This document shows positions 11,971 to 22,211 of a stretch of 64,000 nucleotides of DNA, piece after piece. Position 1 is the first letter of the stretch. Every line of letters begins with the position of its first letter. Location of the stretch: the NCBI GenBank assembly GCA_035771175.1, contig CM069603.1:23412286-23476285 (forward strand), given 5' to 3'. The position numbers were made by a program, and so were the translations under genes. The notes under the pieces are model-generated. The model had not been told where the DNA came from. It was given only the letters and a program-made list of their open reading frames with translations, and made no database searches. This DNA comes from Paratinospora sagittata. Taxonomy: Eukaryota > Streptophyta > Magnoliopsida > Ranunculales > Menispermaceae.

Positions 11971-13138
11971 CACTAATAGCATATGAGTGAAGCTCTAGGT
12001 GGAGAAGATCTCGTCTGCGATGCAGCCTCATAACCTCCTGTGCCTGTGCCTGTGCTTGTGCCTCGGTCGACTGACTGTTGTGGAAATGGTGGCCTCGATG
12101 CACTCTGCGCCTGAGTAGCCACAATGGTAGAAGGTATTGTTATTGGTGAGGACACAACACCAGTCTAGACCTGAGTGCCTTACTCTAAGCACCGTCAGAC
12201 TGTGCTACTCAGTAGAACTACCTCTTCTTTCCCCATATTCTCTCTTTCCAAGAAGTCTTTCCACCTGATCCGGCCCTACGCTTGTTGTGGAGCCTGAGCT
12301 GTTGGTATCGTCACATGCTGGTGCAACTCAAACTATGAAGCCCTCCTGACCACTGCCCGATAATTTGTCAACTCGATCACAAGCAAGGCTTGCCAAATCT
12401 CTGGTCTCAAACCCATGACAAATTGTGTGATCTTATCCCTTGTCGTCTTCAACAGGCCAAGGACATGAGCTGAGAACTGAGTAAACTTGAAGTCATACTC
12501 CAAAATAGTCATATCACCCTGCTTGAGGTTCATGAACTCCAACCTCTCTTTCTGCCTCTCAATAGTAGGCACATAAGCCTCTATAAACAATCTCCTAAAG
12601 GCATCCCAACTCTTGATTACTCCCTCATTATTCAGTATGGATAGCCACCATTTCCCCGTGTCACCCTCCAACATGTGCGTGGAACAGGGTATCTGGGACT
12701 CCTCACCCAGAGTCAAAGTCCTAGCAATCTTCACCATATTCATCAACCACTCTTCAGCCTTCCATAAGTCAACCAGAACAAAAAAATCCTTACGCTTTAA
12801 TTTCATAAAATTCTCCATCATCCTGATTTGGCGGTCTATAGGGATCTTGGCAAAAAGTAGGCGTAGGTGTGGATGATGGCTGAGGTGCAGCTGCAGGGGG
12901 CTACCGCAGCCTCGACCATACTAGTGCCAACCTCTTCCCGGCTGACACTTAAATCTTGAGGAACTGCCTCTGGTGGCTACTGCGTAGAAGCCTCTACACA
13001 AATCATAAACTCATTCATCTAAGCGGCCTGGGCTGCAAGAAAGCGGCCTTGTGCCTTTACTAGTGCCTCAAGTTTCTTCATTCTATCTTCGTCAGATAGA
13101 TCTATGTGTGGTTGCCTTAACCTCTCGCTTTTCCTCAT
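11971..13138 (-). pseudogene. gag: Gypsy D gag
   Basis: The likely start is ATG at 13136-13138 (MRKSERLRQPHIDLSDEDRM). After low-complexity residues comes a Retrotrans_gag-type domain at 12333-12821: KAEEWLMNMVKIARTL, GKWWLSILNNEG, WDAFRRLFIEAYVP, LEFMNLKQGDMTILEYDFKF and FVMGLRPEIW. A Ser/Thr/Gly/Pro-rich linker leads to the protease. At least two TAG codons and frameshifts interrupt it. No intact CCHC knuckle was seen. It would form the nucleocapsid; this copy is a relic. Confidence 0.83.
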
Positions 13139-13342
13139 AACACTGAGAAACACAACACAAACAACCAATTACACACATGAATCATTTGATAGCAACCCCA
13201 AAAGCCTCATAACAAGCCATATCACACAACACATAGAAAATATGATAGTATGGCTTTCAAATTATCTTTCAAGCTTTTAATCACCTAAAGCTCTCACTCA
13301 ATCATCCTAACTCAAAGTCATCTAAGTCCATTACTAAAAAAA

Positions 13343-13360
13343 CTTAAGCTCTGATACCAA
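13343..13360 (-). promoter_or_regulatory. Primer binding site of gypsy D
   Basis: On the minus strand: TTGGTATCAGAGCTTAAG, complementary to tRNA-Met. Seven bases separate it from the LTR boundary at 13368. The LTR that follows, however, is oriented on the plus strand. Confidence 0.85.
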
Positions 13361-13544
13361 CTGTGGTTGTAACACCCTGAAAATTTTCTTCTTTTTCCCA
13401 TTTTTTCTTTATTTTCTTTTTTTAGAATAAACTGTACTTTTGACAACTGCATAAAGCTCCGCAGGTAGTAGATGTCCCCGAAAAAGGGAAAGACGGCTCT
13501 CCTCATGGGAAATCCCCTAGAAGGTTTTTCCCAAGGGAGAAGCG

Positions 13545-13640
13545 AGCCCCATGGGGGAACCGACCCCAAAGGGGGGCCGGCTCCATGAAGGGGCCGACCC
13601 CATAAGGGGGCCAACCTCTTAGGGGGAATGAACCCCACAA
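13545..13640 (+). repeat. GGGG/CCCC-rich segment upstream of the TATA box
   Basis: Alternating runs such as CCGACCCC, AAGGGGG and GGGGCCGACCCCATAAGG form several possible short hairpins about 30-120 bases before the TATA box. A shorter version precedes the TATA box at 45965, and similar text recurs at 14755-14815. Confidence 0.6.
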
Positions 13641-13667
13641 TAGGGGGTTGTCCTCCTGGGCCACCCT

Positions 13668-13675
13668 TATAAATA
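13668..13675 (+). promoter_or_regulatory. TATA box of LTR E
   Basis: TATAAATA inside CCCTTATAAATAGCGG, 300 bases into the LTR. The homologous LTR has TATAAATA at 45965-45972. It likely defines the U3/R border about 30 bases downstream. Confidence 0.75.
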
Positions 13676-14643
13676 GCGGTCACCCTCAGTCGTTTCAGCT
13701 AGCCTCGCCCTGTTCTCTCTCTTGACCCTCGTGTTTTCTTGATCCCGCACACTTCTAAAGGAAGAAAGTTATGCATAGCGCTGCCATTAAAGTGTTCAGG
13801 TGAGGAATGAAGGCTACGTTTTCGTCTTTTACCTGTTTAATAATATTTTACATAACATCATGCATCATAAACATTAACATGTTTTACCTCATGCGTGAAT
13901 TTTTTTTATCAAAATGATACATACTTTATCATGATAGTTGGACTCTGAATTCATCGGTGCCATGTTGTTACGCTAGACCATGAGATGGTATTGTCCCTGT
14001 CAGGATCATTGAACTGATGGGTTGCTAGCAGAAATACTGCTGGCCCATGAGGTGTCATGTTGCCGCTTTAAGCGCTGAAACTCATGAGACCTTTCAATTG
14101 CAACATGTTGCATTGGCACCTCGGCTCACAGGCTGCTAGTTGCATTGTGCTTGGCTTGTGAGGTCGTGTGGCAACCATTCATTGCTTGATTGTATTGTTG
14201 TGGCATGTGGGTTAAGTTGGACTTGTAGCGGGGGCGGTGGCCAAACCCAGTTCATGTGGGGACTTTTGTGTATGCACTTTTTCCAAGTCCCTCCAGGTTG
14301 GCATAGCTGTGGTGGTTTCTTTCAGGCTAATGATGCTTCTCTCTTGTCCTCTCTCAGGCTTCTAAAATCTCTATTTCGTCTTCTACTTTTCTATGCTTTT
14401 TTGTTACTTTTGTAGGGGCCCTAGCCCTTTTATGATTATTTGGTCTTTTTTTTAAAAGGGGATGTAATATTAACGAACTTTTTCTTAATCTATAATAGTA
14501 TTTCATTTTGTTATTTTCCACTATATTCATGTTGTTTTGGGCTATTATGCTTCTATGTGTGCGACTCAGTTCGAATGAGTTCGAACACCCGTGCCTAATT
14601 GTCACATCCTGTGCGGGTGAACTGGTGAGGTGTGACAGTTATT

Positions 14644-14660
14644 TTGGTATCAGAGCATGG
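14644..14660 (+). promoter_or_regulatory. Primer binding site after LTR E
   Basis: TTGGTATCAGAGCATGG lies 6 bases after the LTR end, complementary to tRNA-Met. It shows LTR E is the 5' LTR of a plus-strand element whose interior begins here, although no gag follows. Confidence 0.88.
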
Positions 14661-14973
14661 TCTTGGAGACTACACTGCACCATTCTTAAATGTTTCAAAA
14701 ATACCACTTTTCAACAGTACATACTATTCCTCACAATGAAGCCCAGAGCCCAAAAATGGGGCCTCATAATGGGGGAAAATCGGCCCCTAAAGGGTGCGGA
14801 CCCCTTAAGCTTTCCCACCCCCTTATTTTTTCTTTTTAATAAATAGAGAAGTGAGGAGGGGAGATCCTCACTCGCCCTCCTCACCTCTCTTCTATTTTTT
14901 TTCTCCTATTCATCTTTTCATGTCCCTTACTTGTGTTTTATTCCTCATATTTTCTCCCCATTCTCATACTTCT
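14661..14973 (+). other. Leader region with a duplicated ORF start
   Basis: An ATG at about 14737 begins MKPRAQK and is cut off after about 20 bases. A similar start, MKPRQKKSK, occurs at 14982-15008. Between them lie a G/C-run segment (14755-14815), a TATA-like TAATAAATAGAG (about 14836) and a CT-rich leader, as in the promoter part of an LTR. This looks like an inserted or template-switched promoter piece. No other gene is seen. Confidence 0.5.
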
Positions 14974-15132
14974 AACCTTAAAATGAAGCCAAGGCAGAAA
15001 AAGTCAAAGAGACAAGGCGAGAGTTCTCAAACTTTGCAACCTCACCCTTTTAGTGAAAGTCGTGTCTGGACAGGACGAAAAGTTGATCTACAGGATGAAT
15101 ACCGCCCAATGCTCCACGACAAACTTGCGACC
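14974..15132 (+). pseudogene. Transposase_32-like gene, copy 1, 5' part
   Basis: Starts at the ATG of MKPRQKKSKRQGESSQTL (about 14982) and runs without a stop into the left target duplication of the Athila element at 15133. The reading frame resumes after the right duplication at 22217. The basic, Ser/Gln-rich start is usual for this plant-specific family of unknown function (Pfam PF20167-like, 'putative plant transposon protein'). Homology rests mainly on the 3' part. It follows LTR E and its primer site by about 320 bases, so it may be the internal ORF of that element. Confidence 0.6.
15128..15132 (+). repeat. Target site duplication, left (CGACC)
   Basis: CGACC directly before TGATAG at 15133. 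It is repeated at 22212-22216 directly after the right LTR. Confidence 0.93.
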
Positions 15133-16500
15133 TGATAGTTGCATATTTAGACATGTTTTAGGAGTGTTTTATAGTTGTTTTAGAACATTTCATACATTAG
15201 TTTCATGTGTTTATGTTAGTTTTAATGCATTTGATAGTTTAAGAATAAATTGGTTTTCATGCATTATTTTGGTTCTATAAGTTATAATTTGATCCATTAT
15301 ATGTTTGAGTGTGTTTTTTATTTGACTTATTTTGTTTTGTAGGTATTTAGATGTGTTAGTCATGGTTTCAGATGATGAAAAAATGTTCTAGAAGTTGCCA
15401 AGGCAGAAACATGAAGAACCCAAGTTAGAGAGGAGGCAAATATTGGCTAAGTCCACAAAATAGAAGAACTTTCAACATTCTGGGTGCTGCGGCGCCGCAG
15501 CGCCATGATGGTAAACAAAGAGAGAGGAGAAGAGCGTTTTGGGCGCTGCACCGTCATTACTTTTCATGGCCTTTCGTGTTTAGCAATTTTACACACTTTC
15601 TAATTCCAATTTTGGACGACTTGGGGGCTTATAATATATCAAAATTTAGGGTTTTTGGAGTGGAAGACATTGGGAAGATAAGGGAGATGGTTGGAGTGAA
15701 GCGGAGAAGAGATCGACATTGAAGACCATTAAAAATCTTTACAACACTCTAGTTTGCTTTCTTTTGTCCTGATTCATGTTTAAACCATTATTGATTTTTT
15801 TCATCTCTTTAGTTATGAACTAAACCTCATTTCTAGAAGTGTAGATTGATCCAAACTTGAGATTATTCCTTAGATTTTATTGTTTATTTAATCTTAATGA
15901 AACTTCTTAGTTTTTTTATACTTTTCTAAGCGTAATGTTTTTTATCCCCTGATCAAGGATTGACAGATCATTAACTCGAGGTAGATGCTTCACAAGAGGG
16001 TACCTTGGGTTGGAATATGGAGTGTATAGCCTAGGTTATCGTGAGACTCATAAGGAGATCGAGACCCTTTGAAGTCGTGAGGAGGAAATCATAGAACTTA
16101 GTGAGTTGTTGTTGTCTTTGGTTTTCATCGAAAGAGTTAAACCAAAGCAACAAGAATATGTTGTAATCAATGCTCCAAAATAGGGGATTAGAAAGGTTAG
16201 GATGTCTGACTTATTGGCTAAGAAACTGATTTAATAATAATATATTTATAGACATAGTTGAGAGTAAGGTGACATCGAATCTCTAGACCGGTCCATCACT
16301 GTTTTCCTATCTGATTTACATTGCTTGTTAGTTAGTATTTAATTGTTTTAATTGCTATTTTAATCACTTCATCATTCGATTTTAATTGTCTAGGTTGAAG
16401 CGTGATAGCTAGTGTCGTAATTATCCCTGAGGATGATACCTGATATCTCATCGGAATTTATTATAACTTGGTATCGTACACTTGCAATTTGCACGCAACA
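15133..16500 (+). repeat. 5' LTR of the 15133-22211 element
   Basis: TGATAGTTGC...CACGCAACA, 1368 bases. It contains the near-palindrome at 15483-15504, a TATA-like CTTATAATATATC at about 15629-15640 and the 'gatcccctgatcaaggattg' stretch near 15952. The primer site follows six bases after its end. Confidence 0.93.
15483..15504 (+). repeat. GC-rich near-perfect palindrome in the LTR
   Basis: Twenty-two bases centred on GCGGCGCCGC, with one mismatched pair between the arms, in otherwise AT-rich LTR sequence and about 130 bases before the TATA-like run. Decayed or split versions occur at the same LTR position at 747-802, 5485-5535, 21178-21205, 44258-44300, 58620-58740 and 63118-63145. Confidence 0.8.
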
Positions 16501-16506
16501 AGTTTT

Positions 16507-16524
16507 TGGCGCCGTTGCCGGGGA
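16507..16524 (+). promoter_or_regulatory. tRNA-Asp primer binding site
   Basis: TGGCGCCGTTGCCGGGGA, complementary to the 3' end of plant tRNA-Asp (GUC), the known primer of Athila-type elements. Six bases after the LTR. Confidence 0.93.
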
Positions 16525-16645
16525 TAATTACTAGTTTTTACTAATTTCGTGTTCTTTAACTTTGATTTTAATTTGGATTTTTAATTTTACTTTTTATTCT
16601 CTGATTTTCTTTCTTAGTTACTGTTTAATAGAATTTCAAGAGCCT

Positions 16646-19078
16646 ATGCAAAGGGCAAGAAGTTTTGAAGTACTACCATTTGATTCCAAGATTGAACGTA
16701 CTAGACTGAGGCAAGAGAGAAGAAGAGAAACTGAAGCAATAGCGGACGAGCAAAATCATTTGACCTTGAGAGACTGCTTCAAGCCGGTCATTAATGAGAA
16801 CTATTCAAGTATAGTTTGTGTTTCTATCAACGCGAACAACTTTGAGCTAAAACCGGCCTTGATCTCGATGGTGCAACAACATCAGTATGGGGGGTCGCCT
16901 ACTGAAGATCCTACTATCTACATCACCATCTTCTTGGAAATGTGTGATTCGGTGAAGATGAATGGTGTTACTGAGGACACCATACGATTGAGATTATTCC
17001 CTTTCTCTCTAAGGGACAAAGCGAGAGCATGGTTGCAATCTTTGCAACCTAGAAGTATAGCTACATGGCATGAGATGGTACAAAAGTTCTTCCCACCAGC
17101 CAAGATCGCCCAACTAAGAGCCGAGATTGGGCAATTCAAGTAGCAAGAGGTGGAGTCACTTTATGAGGCATGGGAAAAGTTTAAAGAACTCTCGAGGAAA
17201 TGTCCTCAACATGGATTCCTAGATTGGCTACAGCTTCAATTGTTCTACAATGGGATGACATTCTCCACAAGAACTTTAGTTGATGCGACGATCGATGGGT
17301 CACTTTCGACCAAGACGGCTACCGAGGCATTGAACATGTTTGAGGATATGGCTTCAAATACATATGAGGTTCCGCATGCACGATCAATAATATAGAAGGT
17401 GGCCGGTCTGCATGAAGTTGATTCATTCACATCTCTCTTTGCACAGATGTCAGGCATTGCCAAACAACTTCCTGTGCTTACTACTCAGAGTGCACAACCG
17501 TCTATTGAAAAGGCGGCGGCTTTACATACGAGTTCTTTGGGGCATGAAGTACACGAGGAAGTTCAATACATCAACAATCGGGGGTAAAACTATAGAAGTA
17601 ATCAAGGAGTTCCAAATCAGTACCACCCAAGTATCAAAAATCATGAGAACTTCTCCTATGCCAACACGAGGAATACATTGCAACCTCCACCGGATGTTTA
17701 CAATCAAGGTCAAGAAAAGAAGCCATCTTTGGAGGATATAGTGGGGTCGTTTATTAAGGAGACTAGGGCATTTATAAAGAATTTGGAGCTTCAAATGGGG
17801 CAACTTGCCACAACTGTGAATACCAAACAACGGGGGTCACTACCTAGCAACATTGAGGTAAACCCAAAAAGAACAATGCCACGCCATATTCTTGAGAAGC
17901 GGGATGGAAGTACAAGAAGCTGATCATCCTAGCCTAGGCACACCACCACCGATTGAAGAGCATGAAGAGTAAGTAGAAATAAGCACTGAGACTGAGCCGA
18001 GTAAAGAGAAGGACACAGAGTCATCCAAGGGGGAGAAATCGCATGAGAGGCCCTACCGGCCTGGTTCTATCACTTTCACGGATAACCCCCCTAAACTCAA
18101 AACTCATATTTCTTTTCCTCAAAGATTCCAAAAGAAAAAGCTTAACGAGAAATTTGCCAAGTTTCTTGATATTTTCAAAGAGATTCACATTAACATTCCT
18201 TTTGCAGATGCACTGGCGCAGATGCCAAACTACATGAAGTTAATGAAGGAAGTTATGTTGAAAAAGAAAAAGCTGGAAGAATTCGAAACAATGAAGCTTA
18301 TGAAAGAGTGTAGTGCAATTATACAGAAAAAGCTTCCACAAAAGTTGAAGGATCCGGGGAGTTTCAATATACCTTACACCATTGATCCTTTAAATTTTAG
18401 TAATGTTTTATGTGATTTAGGTGCAAGCATTAACTTAATGACTTTGTCCATTTTCAGAAAATTGGGGCTTTGTGTTGTGAAGTCAACTACACTATCTTTG
18501 CAACTAGCGGATCGATCACTTACATACCCTTGGGGTATCATTAAGGATGTGCTAGTGAAGGTGGAAAAGTTCATCTTCCCGGTTGACTTTGTGGTATTGG
18601 ACATTGAGGAAGATGATGACCTTTCCTTGATACCTGGGAGACCATTCCTTGCTACTGAGAGAACATTGATAGACATGGAGCTTGGTGAGCTTACATTGAT
18701 GGTGACCGAAGAAAAAATGATGTTCAACATATATAATACACCCAAAACTCTCGAAAAGAAAAAGATGAATAGTTTCCACCAGATAGATGTCAAGGGAAGA
18801 AGTGAAGAGTGTTCTCTCAAGGCTTATGATAAGCCTACCAAGAAAGATGCCTTGGCGTACTATAAGGAGAATTTGGAGAGTTTAGATGACCACCACCCTT
18901 AGTGTGGACGGACACTTATTGGCTACCACATGAAGAAGAAGATACACTGCACCATCATTTAAGGGAGGTCAAGCATAAAAATGGCAATCTCCTTCGGGCC
19001 AAGAGGAAGCGGTTAAAGGAACACTTTGGCAAGGTTTCAACAAATGTCAAGGCGGTGCTTCTTGATGAACCACCTTGA
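16646..19078 (+). pseudogene. gag: Athila-type gag-protease polyprotein
   Basis: Start MQRARSFEVLPFDSKIERTR at 16646. The Retrotrans_gag core shows YGGSPTEDPTIYI, RLFPFSLRDKARAWLQSL, TWHEMVQKFFPP, LYEAWEKFKELSRKCPQHG and LFYNGM. A linker (LQMGQLATTVN) and a charged region (EKSHERPYRPG) lead to an aspartic protease with LCDLGASINLMTLSIFRKLG (about 18412-18470) and SLIPGRPFLAT (about 18628). The frame carries TAG at 17141, TAG near 17394, TAA near 17585, a frameshift near 17900 and TAA near 17968. The protease part stops at 18900-18902. After a further shift the frame goes on as VWTDTYWLPHEEED to LLDEPP and TGA at 19076-19078, a tail shared with element F (51811). No RT follows. Confidence 0.9.
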
Positions 19079-19120
19079 TGAGAAGAGGAAGTCGGGCTGA
19101 CGACTATAAACCATGCGCTA

Positions 19121-19138
19121 GATGGGTGGCAACCCATC
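19121..19138 (+). other. Conserved stem-loop after the gag-protease stop
   Basis: GATGGGT (19121-19127) pairs perfectly with ACCCATC (19132-19138) around the loop GGCA, 43 bases after the stop. It is the counterpart of 3450-3467 and 51859-51874. Confidence 0.78.
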
Positions 19139-20817
19139 GATTTTGAAGTTTTATTAATTTTTATGATTTAATTTTTAATTTTTATGGTTTAATTTTTAAT
19201 TTTTAATTGAGTCATTGTACTATAGAATTTGAATTTCGTTCATTGACAAGTTTTGTTTTTGTTTTTTTTTTTTTCTTTCTAGGTTCAAAAGTAAGTTGGG
19301 GGATCCCTTGGAGCAACTAGGATAGACGAATGGCGCGCATCTTCACCTATTTGGGTTTAGGGGTTTTCTAAACTCCTCTATCTCTCTTATATGCCTCTGT
19401 TTTTCTTTATTTGTTTATATATTGTATCGAGGACAATGCTTGCTTTAAGTTAGGGGGGAAAATTTTGAATTTTTGTCAAATGGTATGTTAGTTGCGTATG
19501 CATTAGTTTAGGCTAGGTAGTCCCAAGTTTTTACAATTTTAGACTTACTTATGGAAGGCCAATGATAAGATGACACTTTAGAGATATGAAACAATAGGAG
19601 AATGTAGAGAGTTACCTACATGTCTGTGTGCTTGATCCAATTTTTTGCTGAGAATTGTTTGAGAGACTTAACCATTTGTACATGGTTTGAATCATTAGAT
19701 TAAGATTGTTTGAAGTGAAACTTTTCTTGCTAAGTCATATCTTAGATCTCTAGGGATTCTAGAACAAGTTTGATCACTACTCGAGGCGAAATCCTTGTTA
19801 ACACACCATGAGGAAGATGATTTAGGCTATGTTTGAAAACGTTTGAGCCACATAGCCTACCTTACTTTTTATTGTATCCCTAGTTCCCATTTTGAGCTGA
19901 ATATCCTTTTCTTTGTTGCCTATACATCAAGAAATCTAAGCTTATCATGTTTAATTCCCCTATTTTTCAACCCATGTACCTTGTACAGTTTGATTATGAA
20001 GTGTTATTATTTGGATAAAAGAACAATGGGAAAGAAAAGTGAAGAAAAAGGGTAACAAAGAAGGAAAAAAAATGTGAAGTTTGCTTATGAGTTTTTTTCT
20101 AAGAAAAAATAAATAAATAAATAAAAAAGAGGAAAAAGGATTCTATGCCCATGATTATGAAAATAAATAAGTTTGGGGGTGTAGTTGCTCTTTGAAAATA
20201 AGAACACAAGCAAACTAAAGAATGGGCAATGAGATGAAAAGATTGAATATTTAAAGAGAGGATATATGTGTTGAAATTGGGTTTTTGGTTCTAAATGTAA
20301 TGTTGAGGATGATAAAAGTTGATCAAAGTGTTTAGGGTACTTTTTGAGCTAAATTTTTTTTATCTTTCCCTTACCTTTGAATCTAGGCCTTACATTACAA
20401 CCTAAGAAAGGCCTATTGATTCTGAATGGTGTGTGATCTACATTAGTGGAAAGTGGTGTAAAAAACTTGCCTATGGAGTTCCAACTTAAATTTTATAATT
20501 TGAGATCATACACTTACCACTTGCTTGCACTTGTTCATGACTTGCATGATTAGTTGATGAGATTGGTTATGTACTCATGTGTGAAAGAATCAAAAGTGAA
20601 ACTTGGTGAGAATTGGGTTGAAATTCTAGAAAATTCTATACTCTTGAAATTCTTTCCTAGAAGTGAATATTCTTTTTGGTGTAATCTTGGAGGCTGTGTA
20701 TGTGTTTATAATGCTGAGTTAAGTCTTTAATTGTGCGAGATTGTGACTTTAGAAGGGATATGTTAATTATGAGTTTTTAGTTTTGTTTTTCCCTTTGCTT
20801 GGGACGATCAAAGTCCT
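19139..20817 (+). mobile_element. 3' non-coding region of the 15133-22211 element
   Basis: About 1.7 kb without a gene. It follows the same order of conserved blocks as 3468-5007 and 51875-53505. It contains A/T-rich simple sequence (AAATAAATAAATAAATAA near 20108) and three G-runs resembling extra polypurine tracts (near 19450, 20170 and 20820). Confidence 0.8.
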
Positions 20818-20832
20818 AAGTTTGGGGGTATT
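20818..20832 (+). promoter_or_regulatory. Polypurine tract
   Basis: AAGTTTGGGGGTATT directly before the 3' LTR start TGATAG, identical in core to 345-360 and 58268-58284. Confidence 0.88.
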
Positions 20833-22211
20833 TGATAGTTGCATATTTAGACATGTTTTAAGAGTGTTTTATAGTTGTTTTAGGACATTTCATACATTAG
20901 TTTCATGTTTTTATGCTAGTTTTAATGCATTTGATAGTTTAGGAATAAATTGGTTTTCATGCATTATTTTGGTTCAATAAGTTATAATTTGATTCATTAT
21001 ATATTTGAGTGTGTTTTTATTTGACTTGTTTTGTTTTGTAGGTATTTAGATGTGTTAGTAATAGTTTTGGATGATGAAAACATATTCTAGAAATTGCCAA
21101 GGAGAAGCATGAAGAACCCAAGTCAGAAAGGAGGCAAAAATTAGCTAAGTCCACAAAATAGCACAACTTTTAACGTTCTAGGCGTTGCGGCACAGTAGCG
21201 CCGTGGTGGTGAACAAAGAGAGAGGAGAAGAGCATTATGGGTGGCCCTGTTACTGTTCACAGACTTGCGTTTTTAGCAATTTTTACACACTTTCTAATTC
21301 CAATTTTGGACGACTTGGGGGCTTATAATATATCAAAATTTAGGGTTTTTGGAGAGGAGGACATTATGGAAGATAAGGGATATGGCCGGAGTGAAGTGGA
21401 GAATAGATCGACATTGAAGACCATTGAAAATCTCTACAACACTTTAGTTTGCTTTTTTTTTTTGTCCTGATTCATGTTTAAACCATTATTGATTGTTTTC
21501 ATCTCTTTAGTTATGAACTAAACCTCGTTTCTAGAGGTGTAGATTGATCCAAACTTGTGATTATGTCTTAGATTTTATTGCTTATTTATTCTTAATAAAA
21601 GTTCTTAGTTTATTTATACTTTTGTGAGCGTAATGCTTTTGATCCCCTGATCAAGGATTGACCGATCATAGACTCGAGGTAGATGTTTCACAAGAGGGTA
21701 CCTTGGGTTGGAATATGGAGAGTATAGCCTAGGTTATCGTGAGACCCACAAGGAGATCGAGACCCTTTGAAGTCGTTAGGGGGAAATCACAGAACTTAGT
21801 GAGTTGTTGTTGTTTTTGGTTTTCATCGAAAGAGTTAAACCAAAGCAACAAGAATATGCTCTAATCAATGCTCCAAAAGAGGGGATTAGAAAGGTTAGGA
21901 TTTTAGACTAATAGGCTAAGGAATTGATTTAATAATAATAGATTTATATAGACATAGTTGAGAGTGAGGTGACATCGAACCTCTAGACCAGTCCATGACT
22001 GTTTTCATATCCGATTTACATTGCTTGTTAGTTAGTCTTTCATTTTTTTAATTGCTATTTGAATCACTCCATCATTCGATTTTAATTGTCTAGATAAAGT
22101 TAGGGTTGAAACATGATTGCTAGTGTCGTAATTATCCTTGAGGACAATACCCGATATCTCATCGAATAATTTTATAACTTGGCACCGTACACTTGCGGTT
22201 TGCACGCAACA
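20833..22211 (+). repeat. 3' LTR of the 15133-22211 element
   Basis: TGATAGTTGC...CACGCAACA, 1379 bases, aligning end to end with the 5' LTR. The GC palindrome (21178-21205) has decayed, reading GCGTTGCGGCACAGTAGCGCC. Followed by the right CGACC duplication. Confidence 0.93.

Larger units (their letters stand above)
13368..14637 (+). repeat. Chromovirus-type LTR (family E)
   Basis: Starts TGTAACACCCTGAAAATT and ends GAGGTGTGACA, about 1.27 kb. It is homologous in order to the LTR at 45808-47023: both have a G/C-run segment, a TATA box, 'gtgaggaatgaaggcta', 'cataacatcatgcatca', 'ctcatgagacc' and 'gtatgcacttt'-like text. Orientation is plus because 45808 has a polypurine tract on its left and the TATA box reads on plus. 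A primer site follows at 14644. Confidence 0.85.
15133..22211 (+). mobile_element. Nearly complete non-autonomous Athila-like retrotransposon
   Basis: A 7.08-kb element with two LTRs (15133-16500 and 20833-22211), tRNA-Asp primer site, gag-protease ORF, conserved stem-loop, long 3' non-coding region, polypurine tract and a perfect 5-bp target duplication. RT, RNase H and integrase are absent, so it would need enzymes in trans. In the first roughly 240 bases of the LTRs I count about a dozen differences by eye, so it is not recent. It sits inside a Transposase_32-like gene. Confidence 0.93.

Noticed and set aside
13318..13683. Minus-strand ORF rich in Gly and Pro (121 codons)
   Set aside because: It spans the LTR boundary and the G-run/C-run cluster; no domain, and the plus strand has the LTR promoter.
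18374..18820. 148-codon minus-strand ORF
   Set aside because: It is the antisense shadow of the Athila protease frame, which has clear DLGASIN and GRPFL motifs.
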